Below are positions 1 through 4,934 of a stretch of 5,718 nucleotides of DNA, piece after piece. Within the stretch, counting starts at the first letter, position 1. Each line of letters opens with the position of its first letter. The stretch spans positions 1-5,718 of the forward strand of contig NZ_JBLKSS010000210.1 of the NCBI RefSeq assembly GCF_047607725.1, written 5' to 3'. Made by a program: the position numbers and the translations under genes. The stretch is from JBLKSS01 sp047607725. GTDB lineage: Bacteria > Pseudomonadota > Gammaproteobacteria > Enterobacterales > Enterobacteriaceae. The notes under the pieces were generated by a model that saw nothing but the letters and a program-made list of their open reading frames with translations, searched no databases and was not told the DNA's origin.

Positions 1-138
1 TGGTATGGACTGATAGATAACCCCACGACAGCTGACGCGTTACTCGATCGGCTAGTACACCCCAGCTATCGACTGGAACTTAAAGGCGAATCACTACGCA
101 AAGAGCAAGGAGTAGCCAGCACAGGAAAAATAGACTAA
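1..138 (+). CDS. istB: IS21-family IstB-like ATP-binding helper protein, C-terminal fragment
   Basis: Frame 1 is open from the window edge to a TAA at 136-138 and encodes 45 residues beginning WYGLIDNPTTADALLDRLVH and ending in GKID. The pattern of an ADA-x-LDRL segment, then R-x-EL-x-GESLRK, is the typical C-terminus of IstB, the AAA+ ATPase that assists the IstA transposase in target selection and transposition of IS21 elements. Only this tail is visible, so the Walker motifs cannot be assessed and it is not known whether the full gene is intact. The terminal repeats directly after the stop codon support the call. Confidence 0.85.
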   Translation, partial: WYGLIDNPTTADALLDRLVHPSYRLELKGESLRKEQGVASTGKID

Positions 139-165
139 AACCGAGTCAGAAGATGAGCGAACATG

Positions 166-253
166 TGATCAAATATCACTGGAATGGGTGATCGGAAAAT
201 ATCGGAATAACTGATCGGATGTCGCCGGAACAGATGATCGGATACGTCGGAAT
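166..253 (+). repeat. Four tandem 23-bp repeats at the IS21 right end
   Basis: Units begin at 166, 189, 212 and 235, exactly 23 bp apart. Each starts with TGATC and has GGAA about 15-18 bases in (for example TGATCGGATGTCGCCGGAAC at 212). A weaker fifth copy may start at 143, matching the 212 unit at 10 of 20 positions. IS21-family ends are known to carry multiple repeats that bind the transposase, and the helical-turn-related spacing (about two turns) fits that role. The last copy lies five bases inside the proposed terminus. Confidence 0.85.
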
Positions 254-258
254 CTGCA

Positions 259-516
259 GCCTGGGCGGAGATCGACAATAATATCGCTGAAAACGTGCTG
301 CGGGTAATAAGCCTGGGTCGCAAGAACTATCTGTTCTTCGGTTCGGATAGCGGCGGCGATCGGGCGACGCTGATGTATACGCTGATCGGCAGTTGCAAAC
401 TGAACGGCGTGGAGCCGGAAGCGTATCTGCGCCATGTGCTGGCGATTATCGCAGATCATCCCATCAACAAAATCAAAGAACTCCTGCCGTGGAACCTCAC
501 CATCCCTGCTGAATAA
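259..516 (+). pseudogene. tnpC: IS66 transposase (TnpC), C-terminal fragment interrupted by IS21
   Basis: The frame reads AAWAEIDNNIAENVLR at the IS21 junction (starting at codon 256-258), continues through SLGRKNYLFFGSDSGG, and ends with ELLPWNLTIPAE and a TAA at 514-516. The IDNN-x-AE block, the GRKN(Y/W)LF block, the YTLI..CKLNGVEPE.YL block and the terminal LLPW are hallmarks of the IS66 DDE transposase C-terminus. About 85 codons remain of a protein usually around 500 residues long. The 5' part is separated by the IS21 insertion, so an internal GTG at 295 is only the first in-frame start candidate and not a genuine gene start. A product from here would lack most of the catalytic core. 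Confidence 0.9.
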
Positions 517-517
517 C

Positions 518-546
518 TGTCAATACGGCGCTGGGCGTACGCTTAC
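518..546 (+). repeat. IS66 right terminal inverted repeat (IRR)
   Basis: Read from the outside (minus strand) it begins GTAAGCG, the characteristic IS66-family terminus. It matches the left end at 5582 at 16 of the first 27 positions, including the first seven bases and a CGTxTTGA block. This similarity indicates that the elements at the two edges of the window belong to the same IS66 group. It does not show that they are the same copy type. Confidence 0.8.
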
Positions 547-547
547 A

Positions 548-563
548 AGCAAAGCATGTGCCA
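548..563 (-). promoter_or_regulatory. Sigma-54 promoter, probably of glnK-amtB
   Basis: On the minus strand the sequence is TGGCACATGCTTTGCT. It matches the sigma-54 consensus TGGCACG-N4-TTGCA with GG and GC exactly 10 bases apart. The -24 GG is at 562-561 and the -12 GC at 550-549, which predicts a start near 537. Two NtrC-type boxes lie upstream, and the position downstream of mdlB is where enterobacteria carry glnK, a PII-protein gene transcribed by sigma-54 RNA polymerase and NtrC. The IS66 terminus ends at 546, so the predicted start falls inside the IS and no glnK coding sequence follows in this window. Confidence 0.8.
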
Positions 564-669
564 CAAATGTTTTGACATATAAATTTACCGTTAGCAGGCT
601 ATTCCTATGGCAGCTGCCTGTCCTGGGAAAGGGCGACGGATCAAAAAAGAAGGGTCATCTAAACGGAAA

Positions 670-686
670 TGCACCAAAGAGGTGCC
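670..686 (-). promoter_or_regulatory. NtrC (NRI) enhancer box 1
   Basis: The sequence TGCACCAAAGAGGTGCC has perfect GCACC/GGTGC arms with the same GCAC-N7-GTGC geometry as the strong NtrC sites upstream of glnA. Its centre is about 140 bp upstream of the predicted sigma-54 start, a normal enhancer distance for phosphorylated NtrC. Confidence 0.7.
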
Positions 687-689
687 TGA

Positions 690-706
690 TGCTAAAAAAC
701 GGTGCG
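690..706 (-). promoter_or_regulatory. NtrC enhancer box 2, weaker
   Basis: The sequence TGCTAAAAAACGGTGCG keeps the TGC and GGTGC parts of the NtrC box but has a degenerate left arm. Its centre is 20 bp from box 1, about two helical turns. This would let NtrC dimers sit on the same DNA face and cooperate. The call relies on pairing with the stronger neighbour. Confidence 0.5.
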
Positions 707-729
707 TCTGTCACAAAAATGGAACACAA

Positions 730-766
730 ATGCCCATTCGCAGTGCGTGTCGCGGCGAACGGGCAT
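730..766 (-). terminator. Candidate terminator hairpin for leftward mdlAB transcripts
   Basis: Arms at 730-741 and 755-766 pair over 12 positions around a 13-nt loop. The one non-Watson-Crick position (736/760) would be A-C in plus-strand RNA but G-U in minus-strand RNA, so the stem is complete only in leftward transcripts. In that direction it is followed by a moderately U-rich tail (TTGTGTTCCATTTTT). It lies between mdlB and the NtrC boxes, a sensible place to end mdlAB transcription. The U tract is interrupted, so termination efficiency is uncertain. Confidence 0.45.
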
Positions 767-836
767 CCGATTGGCGCCAACGATAACGACACGGCGTGGG
801 GAAATCGTGGCGCCTGAGTGATGAAGGCAAACGTTA

Positions 837-853
837 TTGCCGCTCGGCGGCAA
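837..853. repeat. Perfect 7-bp inverted repeat (hairpin)
   Basis: TTGCCGC-TCG-GCGGCAA forms a 7-bp stem with a 3-nt loop. Neither strand is followed by a T run, so it is not a convincing intrinsic terminator. Its function is unknown. Confidence 0.4.
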
Positions 854-986
854 GGCAAGGGAGTGCAGTGGCTACGGCGGCGGGGAAAAAACAGGAACTT
901 TTAGCGTGCCGGCAGCGCGGAAATTGACGTAACGGCGGTGTCGACGGCGCGAGGGAAAATGCCATCGCTGCGCCAATCCGGCGCTG

Positions 987-1007
987 GCCGGCGATAGTGG
1001 CGCCGGC
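987..1007. repeat. GC-rich inverted repeat downstream of mdlB
   Basis: GCCGGCG (987-993) and CGCCGGC (1001-1007) are perfect complements around a 7-nt loop. It lies about 30 bp after the mdlB stop. It could slow polymerase or protect the mdlAB 3' end from exonucleases, but no T tract follows on the minus strand. Confidence 0.4.
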
Positions 1008-1028
1008 GGCGAGAGGGTAAAGGGTATG

Positions 1029-1046
1029 GCCCGGCCTTAACCGGGC
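1029..1046 (-). repeat. Hairpin overlapping the mdlB stop codon
   Basis: GCCCGG and CCGGGC form a 6-bp stem with a 6-nt loop that includes the mdlB TAA stop codon (1037-1039). There is no U tract in the leftward direction, so it resembles a 3'-end stabilising structure more than an intrinsic terminator. Confidence 0.35.
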
Positions 1047-2812
1047 AATGCCTGGGGCGCGTCGGCGCGCAGCGCCTGTCCCGCCTGCTGCAGCTGATAC
1101 ATTTGATAATAACGGCCTCGCACCTGCAGCAAGGCGGCATGGGTGCCCCGCTCCACCGCCTCGCCCCGATGCAGCACTAGGATTTGATCCGCCTCGACCA
1201 CCGTTGACAGCCGGTGGGCTATGACCACCAGCGTCGTATGCCGCCGCACCGCTCCCAGCGCGCGGGTAATAGCCTGTTCAGTACCGGAATCGATATTGGC
1301 GGTGGCCTCATCGAGAATCAATACCGCAGGCGTGGACACCAGCACCCGCGCCAAAGCCAGCAATTGCTTTTGCCCGACCGACAAGGTGTTGCCCTGTTCA
1401 CCCAGTTCGGCAAACACTCCCCTCGGTAGCGAGCGTACCAGCGCCGCCAGTTGCACCTGCTCAAGCGCGCGCCAGACCTGTTGCTCGCTTATCTCCCGTC
1501 CGAGGGTGACGTTGCCATAGACCGTGTCAGCCATTACGACCGGATCTTGCTGCACCATCGCAACCCCCTGGCGCAAGACGCGATGGCTAAGCGTTTCGAT
1601 GGGCCGGCCGTCCAGCAACAGCGTCCCCGCGCTTACCGGATAGTAGCCCATCATCAGGCTGGCCAGGGTACTCTTGCCGCTGCCGGTATGCCCCACCAGG
1701 GCGATAAAACTTTTCGCCGGCGCCGTTAGCGAAATATTCCGCAACACCGGCGATCCCTGGCGATAGGCAAAGTGCAGGTTGCGCAATTCGATGGCGCCAC
1801 TGCTCAGGGGAACATCATCCGTACCGTACCGTTGCGCGGGACCATCCATCAGTTCAAAGATACGTTCACCCGCTACCGCCGCCTGCTGCATGATGGACTG
1901 CTGGGATGTCAGCTCAATAAGCGGCTCATTGAGCCGGCCGAGGTAATTGATGAAGGCGTAAAGCACCCCCACACCAATCGCCCCGCGCGGACTTAGCCCA
2001 AACAGCAGCAGCATGCCGCACAATATCAGCGCAAACAGCAGGCTGAGCAGCGGGCGCAGCAGATAGCCCTCCAGCCGTAGCGTCGCCATACGGGTTTGGA
2101 AGTGGGCGTGGCTTGCCCGCTGCAGCTTGTCGCCGAAACGCCGCTGCTGGCGGAATTGCTGAATTACCCCCATACCGTTGATGGCTTCGTTGAAGCCATC
2201 ATTGATATCAGCGACATAGGCCCGCATCCGCCGCACGATCGGCGTGCTGTAATGCTGATACAGCCACATCACCACAATGACCACCGGAAACAGCACCAGC
2301 GAGATACACGCCAGCCGCCAGTCCAGCAAAAACATCGCCACCAGCATGGCGCTGATTAACGCCATGCTGCGCAGCACGGAGGCCACCACCGTGACATACA
2401 GATCTTTCACCACTTCGGTATCGTTGGTCACCTTGGAAATGAGCTGCCCTACCGGCTGAGTATCGAATACGCCTAACGGCTGACGCAGCGCGGCGTCCAT
2501 GACTTCCGTTCTCAGCTGCTGCACGACGCTTAACGCGGTGCGGTTAAACAACAGCGCCTGATAGTAGCGCAGCGCCGCCGACAGCAACTGCAGCGCGAGG
2601 AAAACCGCCACCAGACCGGCTACCGTCCAGGGCGGCAGGATTTTCTCGGGCAGAATATGGTCGATGAAATAGCTAATCACTATCGGTCCGGCGACTTCCG
2701 CCGCTGCCGCGAGCCATAACATCAGAGCCGCCAGCGTCAGCGGCCTGCGATAGGGCCGGCCATAGGCGAGTAGCCGCTTGAGGGTGGGCCAAAGGCTAGT
2801 CCAGTTGCGCAT
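1037..2812 (-). CDS. mdlB: MdlB/SmdB-type heterodimeric ABC multidrug exporter subunit
   Basis: This 591-residue inner-membrane half-transporter has an N-terminal six-helix ABC exporter domain (roughly residues 20-320, hydrophobic stretches near 26-47, 60-80, 140-160, 165-184, 250-272 and 276-290). A C-terminal ATPase domain follows. It has Walker A GHTGSGKST (374-382), Q-loop Q422, signature LSVGQ (477-481), Walker B VLILDE with catalytic E502, and switch H533. Length and sequence agree closely with E. coli MdlB from start to end, including the LSVGQ signature. It is expected to pair with MdlA. The Serratia homologue SmdAB exports drugs and dyes, but the physiological substrate is not settled. 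The start has a perfect AAGGAGG six bases upstream and overlaps the end of mdlA by 17 nt. There are no frameshifts or missing motifs, so it looks functional. Confidence 0.95.
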   Translation of the reverse strand: MRNWTSLWPTLKRLLAYGRPYRRPLTLAALMLWLAAAAEVAGPIVISYFIDHILPEKILPPWTVAGLVAVFLALQLLSAALRYYQALLFNRTALSVVQQLRTEVMDAALRQPLGVFDTQPVGQLISKVTNDTEVVKDLYVTVVASVLRSMALISAMLVAMFLLDWRLACISLVLFPVVIVVMWLYQHYSTPIVRRMRAYVADINDGFNEAINGMGVIQQFRQQRRFGDKLQRASHAHFQTRMATLRLEGYLLRPLLSLLFALILCGMLLLFGLSPRGAIGVGVLYAFINYLGRLNEPLIELTSQQSIMQQAAVAGERIFELMDGPAQRYGTDDVPLSSGAIELRNLHFAYRQGSPVLRNISLTAPAKSFIALVGHTGSGKSTLASLMMGYYPVSAGTLLLDGRPIETLSHRVLRQGVAMVQQDPVVMADTVYGNVTLGREISEQQVWRALEQVQLAALVRSLPRGVFAELGEQGNTLSVGQKQLLALARVLVSTPAVLILDEATANIDSGTEQAITRALGAVRRHTTLVVIAHRLSTVVEADQILVLHRGEAVERGTHAALLQVRGRYYQMYQLQQAGQALRADAPQALPG

Positions 2813-4568
2813 CGCACGCCTCCTTGGGTTCCTGTTCGAGGGCGGCTTCCAACTGCTGGTAACGGTACATATCCCGGTACCAGCCCGGCTGTTGCAGCAG
2901 CGAGGCGTGATCGCCCCGCTGGCCGATCCGGCCTTGTTTTAGCACCAGGATCTTGCTCGCGCCCTGCAGCGCCGACAGCCGGTGCGCGGTAATGATCACC
3001 GTTCGGTGGACGCCCCAGCGACGCAGGTTATGCAATATGCTATGTTCGGTACGCCCGTCAACCGCCGATAAAGCGTCATCCAGGACGAGAATTTCCGCAT
3101 CCAGCAATAACGCTCGGGCAATCGCCAGACGCTGTTTCTGCCCGCCGGACAGCATAACGCCGCGTTCCCCGACCTCTGTCTGGTACCCATTAGGAAGACG
3201 CAGTATGTCGTCATGTATGCAGGCCAACCGTGCCGCCTCCTCAATCTGCTCCGCCGTGGCGTCCGGTCGGCCAAGGGCGATATTGCTGGCTACGCTGTCG
3301 GAAAACAAAAAAGGCGTCTGGCTCACCACCGCCAGCCGACTGCGCCACTGATCAAGCGCCAGCGCGGTCAAGGGCAGATCGTGAAAGCGTATCTCCCCTT
3401 CGCTGACGTCAAACTGCCGCAGGATTAGCGCCAGCAGCGTGCTTTTGCCGGCGCCGGTAGGGCCGCACACGCCCAGCATCTGCCCGGAAACCAGCGTCAG
3501 ATGAATATCCTGTAGCGCACGCTCTTTAGCGTGGGGGTAACGAAATGCATTAATCGCCACGCTCAGCGTTCCCCGCCTCGCGGGAAGGGATAACGCGCCA
3601 TCCTCGACCTCCGGCCCCTCTTCCAGCGTCTGGCGGATGCGACTGTAGGCCGCGCTGCCGCGCTCGACAATATTGAACATCCAGGCAAGAGCGAGCATGG
3701 GCCAGATCATCAGCCCGAGATACATGATAAAGCTGGTCAGTTGACCGAGCGTCATGGCGCCGCGTAGCACCAGCCAGCTGCCGCCGCCGACCGCCAGCAA
3801 ATTCGATAGCCCTACCGCCAGATAAATAGTCGGGTCGAAGCGGGCGTCCACCCGGGCCACTCGCATGTTTTTATCACCAGCCTCCGTGGCGACGGCGGCG
3901 AAACGCGCCGACTGAAGCTGTTCCAGACCGAACGCCTTGATCATCCGGATGCTGGTCAAATTTTCCTGCGCCTGGTTGTTGAGCGAGGAGAATGCCGCCT
4001 GCGCCACGCGAAAGCGCTGATGCAGGCGCTGGCCGTCCCGCTTGATGAGTACGGCCATTATCGGCATCGGCAACAGCGCCAACAGGGTCAGTTGCCAGCT
4101 GATTTGCAAACTCATCACCAACAGTACCGAGCAGCCCATCACCAGTGAATCCACTAGCGTCAGCACCCCTTCGCCGGCGGCGAAAACCACGCGGTCCACA
4201 TCATTGGTGGCGCGCGCCATCAAATCGCCGGTGCGATGGTGCAGATAAAAGCCCGGCAATTGCCGGCTGAGCAACTGGTAAAGCCGGTCGCGCAGTTCTA
4301 CCGCCAGCCAGTATGCGGCGCCAAACAATAACACTCGCCAGACATAGCGCAGCCCATAGACCAGCACCGCGGTGAAGACCATCACCCCTAGCCACAGCGC
4401 GAGACGCCGCCCGGTGGCGTTGCCGGCCACCACGCTATCGATAATCATCCCCACCAGCCGCGGCGGCACTAATTGCAATAGCGTGATAATGATCAGTAAT
4501 GTCACAGCACCCAGGTATTGCCGCCACTCGCGGCGAAAAAACCATCCTAATTGTGTAAATAATCTCAC
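2796..4568 (-). CDS. mdlA: MdlA/SmdA-type heterodimeric ABC multidrug exporter subunit
   Basis: This 590-residue partner of MdlB is the same length as E. coli MdlA and is collinear with it. The membrane domain spans about residues 15-305, with hydrophobic segments near 20-42, 58-78, 135-153, 157-175, 247-267 and 278-298. The ATPase domain has Walker A GPTGAGKST (369-377), Q-loop Q417, signature LSGGQ (473-477), Walker B ILVLDD (493-498) and switch H529. Residue 498 is Asp where the catalytic Glu normally sits, which is also seen in E. coli MdlA and other heterodimeric exporters with one degenerate site. The start is GTG at 4568-4566, giving the MRLF N-terminus expected from homologues. Only a weak GGA lies about 10 bases upstream, so initiation may be less efficient than for mdlB. 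It is the first gene of the mdlAB operon and divergent from the PLP enzyme gene. It appears intact. Confidence 0.95.
   Translation of the reverse strand: MRLFTQLGWFFRREWRQYLGAVTLLIIITLLQLVPPRLVGMIIDSVVAGNATGRRLALWLGVMVFTAVLVYGLRYVWRVLLFGAAYWLAVELRDRLYQLLSRQLPGFYLHHRTGDLMARATNDVDRVVFAAGEGVLTLVDSLVMGCSVLLVMSLQISWQLTLLALLPMPIMAVLIKRDGQRLHQRFRVAQAAFSSLNNQAQENLTSIRMIKAFGLEQLQSARFAAVATEAGDKNMRVARVDARFDPTIYLAVGLSNLLAVGGGSWLVLRGAMTLGQLTSFIMYLGLMIWPMLALAWMFNIVERGSAAYSRIRQTLEEGPEVEDGALSLPARRGTLSVAINAFRYPHAKERALQDIHLTLVSGQMLGVCGPTGAGKSTLLALILRQFDVSEGEIRFHDLPLTALALDQWRSRLAVVSQTPFLFSDSVASNIALGRPDATAEQIEEAARLACIHDDILRLPNGYQTEVGERGVMLSGGQKQRLAIARALLLDAEILVLDDALSAVDGRTEHSILHNLRRWGVHRTVIITAHRLSALQGASKILVLKQGRIGQRGDHASLLQQPGWYRDMYRYQQLEAALEQEPKEACDAQLD
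2819..2825 (-). promoter_or_regulatory. Strong ribosome binding site of mdlB
   Basis: The minus strand reads AAGGAGG, a perfect anti-16S match, with a 6-nt spacer to the ATG at 2812-2810. It lies inside the mdlA coding region and fixes the mdlB start. It would let mdlB be translated well from the shared message and coupled to mdlA. Confidence 0.85.
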
Positions 4569-4581
4569 GAGGCGTTATTCC

Positions 4582-4620
4582 AAAAATAAAAAAGCCGGAC
4601 AGCCGCGCCGAGCGCCAGGC
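4582..4620 (-). promoter_or_regulatory. mdlA leader hairpin followed by a U-rich tract
   Basis: In the proposed mdlA leader a GC-rich hairpin at 4620-4602 (GCC and GCGC pairing with GCGC and GGC, with a 2-nt bulge and TCG loop) is followed 8 bases later by T6-A-T5 (4593-4582). It ends 13 bases before the GTG start. It could be a weak attenuator or a U-rich ribosome-loading leader. The gap between stem and U tract argues against an efficient terminator. Confidence 0.35.
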
Positions 4621-4634
4621 ACTATTGTGGCCGT

Positions 4635-4640
4635 ATTATA
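4635..4640 (-). promoter_or_regulatory. Probable -10 box of the mdlAB promoter
   Basis: A perfect TATAAT on the minus strand predicts a start at an A near 4628 and a leader of about 60 nt. No good -35 is present at 16-18 bp spacing (CAGCAT at 17), so either an activator is needed or the promoter is weak. Confidence 0.5.
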
Positions 4641-4770
4641 CCGTGATTAAGAAATTTATGCTGGTTTCAGTCCCGGCGGAGACCGAAAGCCACGGCGGGC
4701 GCGGCGCTGTCATCGCCCACGCCACCGCATGGATCAATGGCCGAATGGCGGTTGAACCGGCGTGATAGTC

Positions 4771-4787
4771 TATAAATGTAATTTATA
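4771..4787. promoter_or_regulatory. Perfect AT-rich palindrome, candidate operator
   Basis: TATAAAT-GTA-ATTTATA is a perfect 7-bp inverted repeat with a 3-nt centre. Its size and symmetry are those of a dimeric regulator site. I cannot assign it to a named regulator. Confidence 0.4.
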
Positions 4788-4830
4788 CCGCGCTCACTAG
4801 ATAATATATTCTCCTTTTATGGCAATTAAA

Positions 4831-4845
4831 TAGAAATTATTTCTC
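4831..4845. promoter_or_regulatory. Lrp/AsnC-family-like binding box
   Basis: TAGAAATTATTTCTC fits the E. coli Lrp consensus YAGHAWATTWTDCTR at 12 of 15 positions and contains a perfect 13-bp palindrome (4832-4844). A second, imperfect palindrome, AGATAATATATTCT, lies at 4799-4812, about three helical turns away. Relatives of the downstream PLP enzyme are controlled by an Lrp-family regulator (DecR/CcdR type), so this is a plausible activator site. The regulator assignment is inference. Confidence 0.45.
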
Positions 4846-4880
4846 CCATTAATGATAATAATGCAAGAAATAGCAAACCC

Positions 4881-4909
4881 TTTTTCCGCTATTGCGGTTA
4901 GGCTATGTT
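4881..4909 (+). promoter_or_regulatory. Possible sigma-70 promoter of the PLP enzyme gene
   Basis: TTTTTC (4881-4886) and TATGTT (4904-4909) are 17 bp apart and would start RNA near 4916. The -35 is poor, consistent with an activator-dependent promoter. The spacer contains a small inverted repeat, CCGC-TATT-GCGG (4886-4897). Confidence 0.35.
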
Positions 4910-4921
4910 CAAATTCCTAAT

Positions 4922-4926
4922 AAGGA
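4922..4926 (+). promoter_or_regulatory. Ribosome binding site of the PLP enzyme gene
   Basis: AAGGA, with 8 bases to the ATG at 4935, selects that start over the out-of-frame ATG at 4928. Confidence 0.65.
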
Positions 4927-4934
4927 CATGAGTC

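Larger units (their letters stand above)
1..258 (+). mobile_element. IS21-family insertion sequence, right (3') end, partial
   Basis: This stretch holds the last codons of an IstB-type helper gene followed by about 120 noncoding bases of terminal repeats. The outer boundary is placed at the CA of TCTGCA (258), because IS21-family elements end in TG...CA and a different transposase reading frame (IS66) begins immediately beyond it. The boundary could be off by a few bases. The left part of the element, with istA and most of istB, lies outside the window. The element has inserted into an IS66 transposase gene. Target duplication cannot be checked because the other junction is not present. Confidence 0.85.
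259..546 (+). mobile_element. IS66-family insertion sequence, right-end remnant
   Basis: This is the 3' end of an IS66-family element, comprising the end of its main transposase gene and the right terminal inverted repeat ending in CGCTTAC at 546. Its left side is interrupted by the IS21 element ending near 258. IS66 elements usually duplicate 8 bp, so the right flank copy would be AAGCAAAG (547-554). The partner copy lies off the left edge if the insertion is still complete there. The element is dead as an autonomous unit unless the IS21 is removed. Confidence 0.85.
547..1036. other. 490-bp noncoding stretch between the IS66 end and mdlB
   Basis: No convincing protein gene was found. The readable frames are low-complexity shadows without recognised motifs or ribosome sites. 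The left third contains the sigma-54 promoter and NtrC boxes described separately. The right two thirds hold several inverted repeats: 730-766, 837-853, 987-1007 and 1029-1046. A 10-bp palindrome, GGCAGCTGCC, lies at 609-618, and another, TTGGCGCCAA, at 771-780. By synteny with E. coli this is the mdlB-glnK intergenic region, although it is longer than the E. coli spacer as I remember it. Confidence 0.6.
4569..4934. other. Divergent intergenic region between mdlA and the PLP enzyme gene
   Basis: No gene was found here. About 4660-4770 is GC-rich and carries no motif I recognise. About 4770-4910 is AT-rich and packed with palindromes and promoter-like elements. The layout, with an AT-rich operator cluster between two divergent starts, suggests shared or one-sided control by a regulator encoded elsewhere. 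Confidence 0.6.

Noticed and set aside
563..580. IHF-like site next to the sigma-54 promoter
   Set aside because: Two mismatches to WATCAANNNNTTR, and it abuts the -24 element rather than lying between enhancer and promoter.
719..734. Rightward sigma-54-like TGGAACACAAATGCCC
   Set aside because: GG and GC are 9 bp apart rather than 10, and no gene follows on the plus strand. The leftward site at 548-563 is far better.
434..817. Plus-strand 127-codon open frame across the glnK promoter region
   Set aside because: It begins inside the IS66 transposase in another frame, crosses the IS terminus, the sigma-54 promoter and both NtrC boxes, and shows no motif or ribosome site.
901..1140. Minus-strand 79-codon frame overlapping the end of mdlB
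   Set aside because: It is Arg/Pro/Cys-rich, as expected from an off-frame GC-rich gene, and lies mostly in the mdlB 3' end and its hairpins.
2953..3351. Plus-strand 132-codon frame inside mdlA
   Set aside because: It is antisense to the mdlA ATPase domain, whose motifs are intact. It is a shadow with Ser/Arg/Cys-rich composition and no start signals.
4848..4866. Fur-box-like ATTAATGATAATAATGCAA
   Set aside because: It matches only about 12 of 19 consensus positions, with the right half poor, in an AT-rich tract where such matches are common. No iron gene is nearby.
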